Shown: positions 1 to 11,640, numbered from the stretch's first letter. The stretch is DNA of 64,000 nt from Crocodylus rhombifer (GCA_038503035.1 JAVSML010025182.1:131777-195776), one strand, 5' to 3'. Notes: generated from the sequence alone by a model not told the origin. A program made the numbers and translations.

Positions 1-53
1 AAAAAAATGGCACTCTGCTTTCAGCGTAGTGTGCTCTGACAACAGCACATGCC

Positions 54-303
54 CAGAAGAGGAGCCGCATTAGTTTGACCCAGCTCGCCCAGCATCTGTA
101 TAGATCAGGCACTTCTGCATGGCTTTTTGGCACTTTTATCTAATAGCTGATTCAGTTATCTGATGGCTGATTTACTGGGTCAAACTAACACAGTAGCTGA
201 TTCAATCAGCCATTAGATAAAAGTGCTAAAAAGCACCATGAAAGTGCCTGATCTATACAGATGTTGGGTGAACCGGGGCAAACTAACACAGTTCCTCTTC
301 CAG
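54..303. mobile_element. Palindromic MITE, about 250 bp
   Basis: The two halves are long imperfect inverted repeats. The left arm runs from the cagaagagg at 54 through the catctgtatagatcaggcac stretch near 93. Its reverse complement occurs in the right arm ending near 303, and the centre contains an inverted ttatctaat/attagataa pair. No transposase is present. The gtcaaactaacacag motif occurs in the centre and, as a variant, at the right end, so part of the arm is duplicated. No clear target-site duplication was found. It resembles MITEs known from crocodilian genomes (Chompy is one such family), but I cannot confirm the family. Confidence 0.7.
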
Positions 304-2299
304 TAAAGCTCCATTTTTGTTTGTTTTTTTTCCATGTCTGTCAGTAGCCTTAGTGATTTAAAAAAAATTCTGACAGCAGTTGAATCAGTATATATGTAAA
401 ATTGGTTATTCTGCTGGGGTATTATCAGACAGAAGAGAAAATGATCGGTTTAGAGTAGAAACAAGGCAATAGAGAACTTAGATTTTCAGTTTATTGACAA
501 AAAACTACATGGATGAAATGCCAAGAGTCTATTTTTAAAACTAGAGATTTCAAGTTTTAGATGAGAAATAAACTCTCATTCTGTTCAGATTCATGAAGGG
601 AGCATTAACACTATAGGAAACATTCCATGTCATATGTGCTGGAATAGCTAGTCACTGAATAAAAAGAAAAGGATTCAGCATTTTTTAAAAATGTCTCAAT
701 TTCTGTGAATTTAACAGGGAGCATTATTAGCTGTTTATGTTTTTTTTCCTTAAATCTGTTTTTAATGTGCTTTTAATATTAAGCTGGTTTAAAACTGAAG
801 GAGGACAAAACCATGATCAAATCATATGGCAGTAGATACTATATTTTACCCAATAAACATAAAGTGTACCTTGTAAACATATATTTAAACTTTTAAAATT
901 ACATATTAGTTGGCAGATGGACAACAGCAAAACAGTCTGTCATCTAGCACAATAAGCAGTAAGCAGTTTTAAATTCTATGTGTATCATTTATTCTTTTCC
1001 ATCTTATATGCCTGCCATTTAAAAAGAAATGATGTTTGCATAAGCAAATATTTTGAGAAATTTATGAATAGTGATTATAGAACATGTTCTGATGCCTGTC
1101 TTCCAAATAAATGAATGTTAGATGGCTTCAGTTTCATATTAAATATGAAAGATAAGTAGACTGCTTTAATGGCTTTGCTAAATTTCATTTTTAATAGATG
1201 CAATTTACCCATTAATGAGCCTAGAAGTAGCAACAAATTACTTAAGGTAATTTCAACCTGAAGATGCAAACAGGAGCACTAGTCATCTCATCAGCAACAC
1301 ATATGGACCAGAGCTGCAGGAATCTAATCTCAGAAGGGAAAAGAGACTGGCCAGAGAGAAGTACCCCTTTCTTCCTGACAGTAGGAAATGGGTATGGGAG
1401 GAGGAGCAGGAAGAGAAACTGCTTTTCTTGTTCTTCTTCTCAATAGCCAGGAGGTACATGGATGAATGAGGGGAGAAAGACAGGTCAGAGAGAGTGATCA
1501 AAGCAGTAGCATTGAAGAGTCTCAAAGCTACAAGACAATTAAATTATTATATCCCAAGTTTGTTTTGTTTGATGATCTAATCCCACTGCTGCAAACACTT
1601 CAATCAAGGCAGCAATTATTTTGTAACTTTCATTGGTACTATTCTATGATAAAGTGGCTTTCCAGTTCTTTGAAGTACATTATTCATTTAAGTTTATTGT
1701 CCAACTGAAAAGCTGTTGCAGCTGCTTGTGGTCCAAGTGAGGTCTTTGGATCTTCCAGCTTTCATGGTCTTGGAGGGCCTCCTTGTCTTTAGCTATTGGG
1801 TATATAGCATCTCTCTTACCCTTTCTTGGCCATGAAATTAATTACAAACTAGGTGTTCCTTTGCCTGTGTCACCTGTAGGACTCAATTGAGTAGACATTC
1901 TTAGAGGACACATAACAGAGTGGGCCCTGAAGAAAACATGCCCAGAGCTAGCAGATTCTTTTCATCTGATACTTGAGTGATTAATAGGATCCGTCTAAGA
2001 TGTGGACGATCTGCCTTAAATTCCCTTTACCGCCTAAGAATATTTGTATCCACCTTTTTGGAGAATACCCTAACCTCTAGGACACTATTTTGCGCTGGGA
2101 ATGAAGAGGTGCTCTTAGGAATGAAGGCACACTCCTGTCCTATAGCTCAGATTTTTTTTCAGCATGCCAGCTTTTGTGGATGTCATTCAGAGGTGTCTAA
2201 CTCTCCCCATGCACTGTCTTGTATCTAACATGCCTAACTCTCCACATATTGTGTAGGGAGCTATGTGACTAAGTTGTTGTAAATCCTGGCACTGACTCT
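304..2299. other. Unannotated intronic sequence
   Basis: AT-rich intronic DNA with homopolymer runs. I recognise no exon, RNA gene or mobile element. The ORFs of 60 to 83 codons here are what random open frames would give. Confidence 0.6.
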
Positions 2300-2636
2300 G
2301 CTCTTCACCAAGGGTGTAACAGCTCCTTGGGCCAGATTAGGGACATGGGATTAGGGGCACGGTCTGAATTGGGCCATGGTCTGGATTGGGCCCACAGACC
2401 AGTCCTGTGAACTGCAGTCAGTACACACGGCTGATCCAGTATAGACACCACATGCAGCACACAATCCAAGCTGGCCCTAACATATGTACTGGCTCCAGCT
2501 CATTGCATCACATGCAACACACGCCAGCCCCAGTCCTGGTGCCACATGCTGCATGCAGTGTAAAAGGCTGGTCTGGGGCTTGTGCTGCATATGGTGCCTC
2601 ATCTGTGTGCTTGATCCAGTGCATGGTGCTAGTCTG
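2300..2636. repeat. Satellite-like repeat, left part (split by CR1)
   Basis: Degenerate repeated motifs: ggtctggattggg-type units, catgcagcacac-type units and cagaccagtcctgtg. The same vocabulary reappears at 5546-5760 on the far side of the CR1, so the CR1 appears to have inserted into one older block. The unit length is not clean enough to state. Confidence 0.55.
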
Positions 2637-3776
2637 AATCATAGAAAATGGGGGTTGGAAGGGACCTCAAGAGGTCATCTAGTCTAACCCCCTGCTCAAA
2701 GCAGGACCATCCCCAACTAGATCATACCACCCAAGCCTTTCTCTAGCTGGGTCTTAAAAACCTCCAAGGATGGAGATTCCACAACCTCTGGGTAACCTGT
2801 TCCAGTGTTTTACTACCCTCCTAGTGAGAAAGTTTTTTCCTAATGTCTGACCTAAACTTCCATTGCTGCAACTTGAGATCATTGTTCCTTGTTCTGTCAT
2901 CTGCCACCACTGAGACCAGTCTAACTCCATCACTTTTTGAGCCCTCTTCAGGTAGTTGAAAGTTGCTATTAAATGTTCTCTCAGTCTTCTCTTCTCCAGA
3001 CTATATTAGCCCAGTTCCCTCAGACATTCCTTATAAGTCATGTCCCTCAGCCTCCATTTCTATTGCCCACTGCCGAACTCTCCCCAATTTGTCTACATCC
3101 TTTTTGTAGTGGGGGAGGGGGAAGGCAAAACTGAACACTGTACTCCAGATGTGGTCTCACTAGTGCTGAATAAAGGAGAACAATCACTTCCCTTGATCTG
3201 CTGGCAACATTCCTACTAATGCGGATGTTGTTAGCCTTCTTCACAATAAGGGCACGCTTGGCTCATATTCAGCTTATTGTGCACTATAACCACCAGGTCC
3301 TTTTCTGCAGAGCCACTGCTTAGCCAGCTGGTCTCCAGCCTGTACCAGTGCATTAATTGTTCTGTCCTAAGTGCAGGAATATGCAATTGTCTTTGCTGAA
3401 CCTCATAAGCCTTCTTTTGGTCCAGTCCTCCAATTTGTCAAGGTCTCTCTAAATCCTAGCCATATCCTCCAGCATATCCACTACTCCCCACATCTTGGTG
3501 TTATCTGCAAACTTGCTGAGGTGCACTCCATCCCACTTTCTAGGTCACTGATGAAGATATTGAACAAAACTGCCCTTAGGACCAACCTCTGGGGCACTCC
3601 ACTTGACACCAGCTGTCAGCTAGACATGGAACCATTGATTACTACCCTCTGAGCCTGATGCTGCAGTCAGTTTTCTATCCACCTTATAGTCCCTTCATCC
3701 AATCTATACTTCCTTAGCTTGCCTGGAAGAAGGTTGTGGGAGACCATATCAAAAACCTTGGTAAGTCAAGGTATAT

Positions 3777-3876
3777 AATTTTTAGGGTCGGAAGGGACCT
3801 GAACAGATCAGTCCGACCCCCTGCCCTGGGCAGGAATGAGTGCTGGGATCATAATACCCCAGCCAGATATCTATCC
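3777..3876 (-). mobile_element. CR1 3'-end fragment nested in an older CR1
   Basis: About 100 bp with the CR1 terminal motif (agggtcggaagggacctg in + orientation, then cagtccgaccccctgccc). The host CR1 resumes on both sides: codons for VVDI lie at about 3877-3888 and those for YLDL-like residues at about 3760-3776. The insertion therefore falls inside reverse-transcriptase motif A. The fragment is heavily 5'-truncated, as is usual for CR1. Confidence 0.8.
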
Positions 3877-4122
3877 AATATTATGTCCACTACTCTCCCT
3901 GCATCCACAGAGCCAGTCATTTCATCATAGCGGGCAATCAGGTTGGTCAGGCATGACTTTGCCTTGGTGAATCCATGCTGACTGTTCCTAATCACCTTTT
4001 CCTCCAGGTGCTTAGAAATGGATTGGTTTAGAACCTGCTCCATGATTTTTGCAGGGACTGAAGTAAGGCTGACTGGTCTGTAGTTCCATGGATCCTCCTT
4101 ATTTCCTTTCTTAAAGATGGGC

Positions 4123-4444
4123 ACTTACACACGTGGGGAGTCTATTCCAACACACTGGAAATCCAGCATGTCAGAGCATGTAAGTGATGCACCTGGCACT
4201 GCATCGGGTGCAGGTGTGTAAATGGTGCGGCATGCATTAGTGCTGAGAAAATGTTGGGTGGTGTGCTTTGAACTAAAACATGTTTGATGCGTTTTAGTTC
4301 AAAGCGCACCACTGCCATTTTCTCAGCATGATGTGCACTGCGCTACTTATACACTTGTACCTGATGCAACACTGGGCGCTTTTAATTAGCACTAAAAGTA
4401 CCTGGTGCTGCGTTGGGAGCATGTGTTAAAATGCCCTATATATG
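4123..4444. mobile_element. Palindromic MITE-like insertion inside the CR1
   Basis: CR1 sequence stops after aagatgggcac and resumes at ccttttccagtcatcc. Between them is a non-CR1 block with a strong imperfect palindrome at about 4230-4335. The arms contain tgctgagaaaatg / cattttctcagca and ctttgaactaaaac / gttttagttcaaag. It encodes no protein. The outer boundaries are inferred from where CR1 homology breaks. No clean duplication was seen. Confidence 0.65.
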
Positions 4445-5545
4445 CCCTTTTCCAGTCATCCAGGACCTCTTAAAATAGTCACAAGTTTTTCAAGATGATG
4501 GCCAGTGACTCTGCAATCACATCAGCCAATTCTCTCAACAGCCCCTGGTATATCCCATCCTGCCCCATGGACTTGTACACATCCAGCTTTCCTAAATAGT
4601 CCCTAACCTGTTCTTTTGCCACTGCTGGCTGCTGACCTCCTCCCCAAACTATGCTGCCAGGTGCAGTAGTCTGGGAGCTGACCTTGCCTGTGAAGATCAA
4701 GGTGAAAAAGGCATTGAGCCTTTTCCACTTCGTCTGTCACTAGATTGCTTCCCCCATCCAGTAAGGGACCCACTCTTTCCCTGATCTTCCTCTTGTTGGT
4801 GACATACTTGTAGAAACCCTTCTTGTTATCCTTCATATCCCTTGCCAGCTGCAACTCCAGTTGCGCTTTGGCTTTCCTGATTTCATCCTTGAATGCCTGA
4901 GCAATGCTCGTATATTCCTCTCTAGTCATTTGTCCAAGTTTCCACTTCTTGTAAGCTTCCTTTTTGTGTTTTAGCTCACTGAAAAGTTCCCTGCTAAGCT
5001 AAGCTGATGTTTTGCCATACATGCTAGTCTTCCTGCACATCAGGATGGTTTGTCCCGGCACCCTCAGTAACATTTCTGTAAAGTACAGCCAGCGCTCCTG
5101 GACTCATTTTCCCCTCAGACTGGCCTTCCAGGGGATCCTGCCCATCCCCTGCCCAACACTCTCCCAACAGATGTCGGGGTGATTGAAGTCTCCCATGAGA
5201 ACCAGGGCTGGTGATCACGAAACTTCCACTAGCTGTCTGAAGAAAGCCTGATTCACATCTTCCTCCTGGTGTGGTGGTCTATAGCAGACACCCACCACAA
5301 CATCCCCCTTGTTGCTCTCCCCTCTGACCCTAACCCAGAAACTTTCAATAGGCTTGTTTACAGTTTCATACTGGAGCTCTGAGCAATCATACAGCTTTTT
5401 TCTTTTTTTTAAAAAACCTAAAAAGCAACTTCTGCTCCTTTTTCCCCTGTTTGTCATTCCTGAACAGGTTATAGCTCACATGACTGAAGCACTGTCATGC
5501 ATGGGTATCTCACCAAGTCTCTGTTATTTCAATCATGTCATAATT

Positions 5546-5760
5546 CTGGGGATCTGAGCTGGGGGTCTGATCTGGATTGGCTCAGATCTGGCACACAGGG
5601 CTGGCCCAGTCCAGGCCTGCATGCACAGTATGCCCCAGACCAGTCCTGTGTGCTATGTACAGCACATGTCAGACCAGCTCCATGTACCACGTGCTGCATG
5701 CAGGGTGCTCCGAGATCCATAGGCAGCACCACAGTCTGGATAATAGATCTTTGTTGCCAG
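5546..5760. repeat. Satellite-like repeat, right part
   Basis: Continues the motif set of 2300-2636: gtctgatctggattgg, cagaccagtcctgtg, and catgcagg/cacatg units. The short motif gtctga lies near both CR1 ends and could be a small target duplication, but it is too short to be firm. Confidence 0.5.
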
Positions 5761-6796
5761 CATCCAAAAGGGAAAATACACAATCTGCAGTCCAAACTCA
5801 GTATCATCTTTCTGGCTGTATAAAGCCTACATTTCTGTGTGCACTATTTTGAAAGAACATAGAGGTTATAACCAAACATGAGTTTTTAAACATGGAGATT
5901 CTGTAGATAGTCAAGGGGACAACCACCTTATAACTTATGCTGATTGTATTCAGTGCCACCACTAAAGCAAACAGTGAACTCTTTGCGAAAAGAAAAACAT
6001 TTTCAAGAGTCTACAAAAAATAAGTGACTAAGTAGGTTGTAGTGAATATTACATCAATATGATGCATTTCATAGGCAACCTGCCTTACAAAAGTTCCCTG
6101 GCCATCAGTTTTAGAATGCAGCAGGGTGCCCACAGTGGCTGCTGCACCCAGAGGCAGCAGCAACTATTACAATAGCATGGCTGAAACAAAAGCTGGGTTT
6201 CTCACCCCCCACTCCCATCAGTACCCAGTTGCCCCACTCTATTTACATTACTTACCCTGGCTATGTATACAGCTATAACAGCTGTCTCTAATTCTATTTC
6301 TAGCTACTTGTTAATGACAGCAATTAGTTTATGATGGTGGGAGGGAGGTAAGGTGTTACAGATGATTCCTGTGTCCATTGCCTCCTTCATTTTTGGAGTC
6401 CAATTTATCTCTGGATATAGGACCTGCGCTTAAAGTCTACCCATTGAGGCTAATGGAGCTGTTAGGTTATTGTCTCTGTGGTTTAGACAACGTCAGCACA
6501 ATCTCTTGTCCTCAGCCAGTGACTCTATGAACTAACTCCTATGCCATGCTTCTAGTACAATTGATTCTTTAGTAAAACAAATGCAGAATCTTCTTTGCTT
6601 GAGTTTCAACCTGTGATCTGCTTATGGTTCTGGCAATATTTTGGTCTACCACCTCCAACCTATTCTTCCTGGCTAGAGAAAACTTGTGCAGAGGTGTTGG
6701 GGATAGAGGAAGTAAGATTAGTTTTACACTGAGTGCTGAAGAGCTCCCTTTTAGAATTTGGTAAGTCTTTTAATTATTTTAGATGTTACCCTAGAT

Positions 6797-7018
6797 CAGG
6801 CTTGTCCAACATGTGGCCCGTGGGCTGCCATGTGGCCCTCCAAGCTGTTTTCTGAGCCCCGAGGTGCTGCGATGGGAAACAAAAGTAAACACTACTTCCG
6901 TTTCAGGGGGGTGATGTGATACTACTTCCTGTGAGGTCTTTGAATATGGCTCGCCGGCCCACTGGGTGATAAAAAGTTCATGATCCGGCTCCAGATTCAA
7001 AAAGGTCGCACACCCCTG
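6797..7018. mobile_element. hAT-type non-autonomous transposon (222 bp) with TSD
   Basis: It begins caggcttgtccaac and ends gtcgcacacccctg, an imperfect terminal inverted repeat of the hAT type (CAGGGGTGT...). The 8-bp sequence ccctagat flanks it exactly, at 6789-6796 and 7019-7026. Eight-base duplications are the hAT hallmark. It has no coding capacity, so it was moved by a transposase from elsewhere. It sits about 350 bp upstream of the KCNG3 exon. Confidence 0.9.
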
Positions 7019-7367
7019 CCCTAGATAGTAGATAAATGTTTCGTAGTGTTCCAGATTTTGCAAGTATACTCGGATATATTGTCATTAACAGTAGAAATGT
7101 ATAATTCTAATAAAGCATTCAGTAAATAAAATAAAAATGTAATCAAATCCCCATCAGTAATCAGTTAGTAGCTGTGCTCAGCAGATCAATTTGTCTATTT
7201 TATTATATGTACACAAAAAGACTCAGAATAAGATAGCATGGCTCTCTGGTGCATCCTCTTTTACAGGTTTGAAGTAATATCAGTTTAGTAATGTCTGTAA
7301 ACAAAACAAACATCCACTAAAATGTTATTAACGAAAATAAAATGTTCCACTTTGTTTCTTTTGACAG

Positions 7368-8013
7368 GATAATTGAAGCTATCTGCATAGGCTGGTTCAC
7401 TGCAGAATGTATTGTGAGGTTCATCATCTCCAAAAACAAGTGTGAGTTTGTCAAAAGACCCTTGAACGTCATTGATTTGCTGGCAATCACTCCTTACTAT
7501 ATCTCTGTGCTAATGACAGTTTTTACAGGGGAAAATTCTCAGCTCCAGAGGGCAGGAGTCACTTTGAGGGTCCTTAGAATGATGAGGATTTTTTGGGTGA
7601 TTAAACTTGCCCGACACTTCATTGGTCTTCAAACGCTTGGTCTGACTCTGAAGCGTTGTTACAGAGAGATGGTTATGCTACTTGTATTTATCTGTGTTGC
7701 TATGGCAATTTTTAGTGCACTTTCCCAGCTCCTTGAAAATGGGCTGGACTTGGGAACAAAGAATAAAGACTATGCCAGCATTCCTGCTGCCTGCTGGTGG
7801 GTAATAATTTCTATGACCACAGTTGGTTATGGCGACATGTGCCCTATCACTGTACCAGGAAGGATTCTTGGTGGAATTTGTGTGGTTAGTGGAATTGTTT
7901 TATTAGCCTTGCCAATTACTTTCATTTATCATAGCTTTGTGCAATGTTATCATGAGCTCAAGTTCCGATCTGCTAGATATGGCAGGAGTCTCTCTGCTGA
8001 ATTCTTAAACTAA
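7368..8013 (+). CDS. KCNG3: KCNG3 last coding exon: silent Kv channel subunit, S2 to C-terminus
   Basis: Encodes the last 214 residues of a voltage-gated potassium-channel alpha subunit, after one base completing a split codon. The exon starts after the AG at 7366-7367 and ends at TAA 8011-8013. Counting from the first Ile: S2 about 1-20; S3 about 31-53; S4 about 64-84, with spaced Arg/Lys (RVLRMMRIFWVIKLAR); S5 about 100-123; pore with the selectivity filter TVGYGD at 151-156; S6 about 166-190. S6 reads LPIT where conducting Kv channels have PxP, a mark of silent subunits that do not form channels alone but modify Kv2 channels at the plasma membrane. The tail HELKFRSARYGRSLSAEFLN matches my memory of KCNG3 rather than KCNG1, 2 or 4. 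A Cys (158) follows GYGDM where Tyr or Thr is usual. The reading frame is intact. Confidence 0.93.
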
Positions 8014-9037
8014 TGACTGCATCTTCACCACAGAATAGTACTAATAGTACAAACGAAGCTTATTCTTGGTAGAAGAAGGTGGTGGACACTCCCATCATGT
8101 GCCCTTCCTGCTGAATGATTTAAGGAATAATATCAACTTTGGAAAACATCAGACACCATTCAAACCTGAAGAATGCCTACCTGCTTTGGGCCAACAGCAT
8201 AGAGCAGCAGGGGCAGTAGTGGTATTGAGATCTGATGAACAGAATAGAGCAACAGTGGGTTTGGAAAGCTCTCAACCTTTCATTTGGCTTTGCCCTCATT
8301 TTGTGGTTCTAAACAACCACACGCCAAAAAAAAAAAATCAAGGTCTTGGTATAGAGACACAAAAGGGCCTACAACTCACTGGGAGTCACTGCTTCTTAGC
8401 CATTTGTCTGAGCAGTGTATAGCAGAAGTTGGTAAAATATTTCAAAATCTGAAGGTCTTTTGGCCTAGTTCTCATAAGTAATATCCAGAAAACTTGGAAA
8501 CATTGTAGTGGAAAACTACTTTGACTCCTTCAAGCTATGTGGTTGAGGGAATAATTTGGTCCTATGAAAGAGGAAATATATAAGTACAGAGGCAAGCAGA
8601 GACTCAGGATCTGTTTCTGATCTCATTTAAAGGCACTTAAATCCACAGGAACATGTGTTAAATTACTTCGTATATACAGTGGGGTAATTAAGATAAGTAG
8701 CTGGCTTTATATTGTAGCAGATGCTTATTTTACTGCAGCTAGTATTTCTCTGATAATAAGGTTTACAATCAAACTAATACTGTACTTTATAAAAATGAGA
8801 GTAAAATTCAGTCATTGACTGTATGTTCAATGTACTGACTGCTAGCTCATTGGGTGAGAGAGCACAAATTTTGCTAAGCACCATCACCATGAGGCTATAT
8901 GCCCATGAGCCTTGATTTTTTAAAAATTTTATTAACCACATTTCTTATATCAATGTGAAATAGTTTCCCCAAGAGAAATGACAAGAGCCTATCATTTGAG
9001 ACATTTCAAAGTAATCTGGAGAAAGCACTAGAAAACA

Positions 9038-9354
9038 GGAGTGTATATAAACGCACTACGTTGACTTAAAACAAAGTGACTTAACTAAGTCAACTTTATG
9101 GTTAAATTGACTTAATTTAAGCCATGTTGGAGTATACACATGTACAGCTCCTCGACATGGTGGCAGCCACCTTGTGAGCTAAGTCAAATTAACTAATGCG
9201 ACTCAAGATAATACAACTTGTATATTATCTTGCACCACATTTAAATTGGACTCTGTTCCACATACGTATGTATGCTCTGACAGTTAAGTTGACTTAAAAA
9301 AGTTAAGTTGGTGTAGCTGTCAGAAAGTTTGTACTGTATATGTGTACACTCCCC
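9038..9354. mobile_element. MITE with GGAGTGTA-type terminal inverted repeats
   Basis: The left end ggagtgtatataaacgc pairs with the right end tatgtgtacactcccc. Sub-terminal gttgacttaa and ttaagt motifs recur in both orientations through the element. It is 317 bp with no ORF. It would be carried in the KCNG3 3' UTR if the poly(A) site at 9909 is used. Confidence 0.6.
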
Positions 9355-9908
9355 AGGAGAACAATTATCCCCTTTCAGGGACTGGTGCAGACGTCCTAAA
9401 TACAGTGGATATTTTTTACTTTTAAATTCTCTGATAATCCTTACTGAGGGATCCACTGTGAATTGATATAATTTAAACATAAGTTAAAAGAAAACCCTGT
9501 CAAGCAGTCTGGGTGATATAGAAAAGGAGTATTCCAAATGTCTGGAAGTTGTGCTTGGCAAAAAGCAATGTATTTTCCAGTGTCAGTATGGGACTCAGAG
9601 GAATGAAGTTAGATTCCAAAATGTGTACACTACGTTCCTTGTGTATGTAGTATTGCTTATCTATAATTCTGAAAGGCTTTAATATATAGCTATCCTGTTA
9701 AACTTTATAACACATTTAGGTATGGCTTCACATATTTATGCACTAAACAACACCCACAGGAAACAAAAATTCTGAATACAGAGGCTCAGAATTACTAATA
9801 TATTTGAATATGATATTCTTGCCTGAAAATTGTTGCAAAATGTTTACTATTACTCTACAATAGAAGGATATTTTAATGCTTTGTACACATTTTTGTTACA
9901 GCTTTAGA

Positions 9909-9914
9909 AATAAA
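9909..9914 (+). terminator. KCNG3: AATAAA polyadenylation signal (candidate for KCNG3)
   Basis: Canonical hexamer, followed within about 15 bases by a GT-containing stretch (gtgtctgg). It is 1.9 kb after the stop codon. Assignment to KCNG3 is by position. Confidence 0.45.
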
Positions 9915-9930
9915 GTGTCTGGCACCTAGA

Positions 9931-10727
9931 AACTGAAATCTCCAGTTCTGCTCATTCAAACTAAAAGTATTAGTATAAGCATATAACCAGTACTTGTAGA
10001 GTACGAACCTGAAAAGTTAGAGCTCTTAAGTGGGATATTAGTAGCCTACAAAGGAGAAAAGGTTATTCTACTAGTTAGTCAATGAGAGAAGCGAACTGTT
10101 AAACAGCAAAAAGATGTAAAGCCATCTGAAATAAAAATCAGCTATGCTCTTGATTTTCATAGTTATGGTTTTCATTCCACAAATTACTTTGCCTAAAGTT
10201 CTGGTTTCTTCAGTCATTTCCAGTAGCCAGAACTAAGAAAGGGCTTAGATGCCTACAACAGAACATAAGCAGAATGGGGGGGGCAGGGGAAGGTGGTCCA
10301 GGTTGCAGTCCCTGTTCCTAAACTTATTTGTTTCTTAACCAAAGACTGTTGAATACATAAGTAAGGATGGCAGCAAGATCATAACCCAGGACTCCCCATC
10401 CCCAGGTGAATGCCCAAGCCTGTGGAACAGTGAGGATGCCATGAGACCCTTTTAAGGGTGCTACACAGTATCAGCACTTTTAGGTGTACAAACATCTACA
10501 CATAATTCACAAGATAAACCCAGAGATTTCAAATAGGAATCCATAGTGTAAAAACCCTTCTGATCTATTGTGGCCTTTCTGAGTTGTATGAAACAGAAGA
10601 AAGTTCTGCTAGCTTTCACTTGTTTTTTCACTACAGCAAAAATAAGAGCTGGCATTTTCCAAGGGGTGCTTGAATCCAACAAGGTTGAGAATGACTAAGC
10701 TTTAGTAAGTAGGCCTATGTGAATAGG
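9931..10727. other. Unannotated intergenic sequence
   Basis: No exon, RNA gene or mobile element was recognised. It contains a short G run near 10276. Confidence 0.5.
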
Positions 10728-11640
10728 GAAGAACTAGATTCGGATTTGGCCGATTTGGAGGACAATGATGGGGCCTCTGGGCACTCATGGCAGAGCCTCC
10801 CTGTGCAGCGCAGGGCAGTGGGGGGGCAGGGGAGATGGCACCCGTGTGGCAGATGCCCTGTGATGCGGGTGCAGTGCAGCTTGGCAGGGTGCTGTGCGCT
10901 GTCCGAGAGCTGGGGCTGCCCCAGCTCCCAGATAGAGCTCTGCACTGCACCTGTGCCGGGGGACAGCTGCTGCATGGGTGCCAGGCAGAGGTAGGGGGGT
11001 AATCTCTGCTGCCCCCTACTGCCCCGTGCTGTATGCGTGGGTTCTGTCACAAGCCCTCAGAGGCCCCAGTCTCAACTGCTTTTTTTTTTTAAATTTGCTG
11101 GGAGGCTGAGCTGGGCCAGGGATGGGGCTGGGCAGGGCAGCTATGGGGACTTCTCCCACCAGACCTCCAGCTGTGACTGCCTCTGCCCTGGCAGGGGGGC
11201 CATGGAGGCTATGCCCTCCTGCCGCTTGCCCAGCCGGGGGGGTGGGGGGGGAACTGCAATGCAGACACGGCTCGCTCTGGGTGGCAGCAGACCATAGCTC
11301 CTAATCCCATTGTTGCTGCGCCCACATCCTGTGCGCCCCTCTCTGAGTCCCACAGCCCCCACTCCCCACCCCAGCTGGGCAGCTTGTCCCAGCCCCAGTC
11401 CCTCCCACCCCTACATTCCTTCCATCCCCAACAGACTTACCAGCTGGATGCAGCTGTCAACTGCCTGTTTAGTCTATGGCCGAATCTCCAAAGCGGCCAA
11501 ATCTTTTCTGAAGCTTTTCTGAATTGATTTGGATGCTTCAAATTGATTCAGAGTTTTTAACTGGTCTCCCAATTTGATTTGGATTTGGAGATTCAGTCCC
11601 CGAATCAGGCCAAATCTCCTCTGAATTGAATCAGCTACTG
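10728..11640. repeat. GC-rich dispersed repeat with AT-rich GATTCGGATTTGG-type ends
   Basis: The left end (gattcggatttggccgattt) and right end (ccccgaatcaggccaaatct) are roughly inverted copies and are AT-rich. The interior is very GC-rich, with runs of G and C. Related terminal sequence occurs at 37765-37935 and 53570-53668. The ORFs in the interior follow base composition on both strands and are not supported as genes. It looks like a non-autonomous DNA element, but no target duplication was found. Confidence 0.5.

Larger units (their letters stand above)
2637..5545 (-). mobile_element. CR1 LINE, old, interrupted copy (ORF2 relic)
   Basis: The 3' end lies at 2637, with the typical gttggaagggacctc and ggtcatctagtc motifs in reverse. 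Going up the minus strand, reverse-transcriptase remnants appear (FKKG and NYRPVSLTS near 4030-4124, the SQHGF region near 3960). The linker follows (DNKKGFYKYV near 4800), then endonuclease remnants (VGVCYRPP near 5290). Many stops and frameshifts mean no function. Two later insertions break it: a CR1 3' end (3777-3876) and a palindromic element (4123-4444). An intact CR1 ORF2 encodes an AP-type endonuclease plus a reverse transcriptase. The 5' limit near 5545 is approximate. Confidence 0.88.
1..7367 (+). other. KCNG3: KCNG3 intron, 3' part (incomplete)
   Basis: Sequence upstream of the KCNG3 last coding exon. It ends in a normal acceptor: a pyrimidine-rich tract and the AG at 7366-7367. The upstream exon, which encodes the T1 tetramerisation domain and S1 in this family, is outside the window. 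The intron is AT-rich and carries a MITE (54-303), a satellite-like repeat split by a CR1 (2300-5760) and a hAT MITE (6797-7018). I see no coding exon or RNA gene in 304-2299 or 5761-6788; the short ORFs there lack any family resemblance. Confidence 0.8.
8014..9930 (+). other. KCNG3: Probable KCNG3 3' UTR
   Basis: Non-coding AT-rich sequence directly after the stop codon, containing a MITE at 9038-9354 and a canonical AATAAA at 9909-9914. The 3' end near 9930 is inferred from that signal only. An earlier cleavage site is possible. No transcript evidence is available here. Confidence 0.5.
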
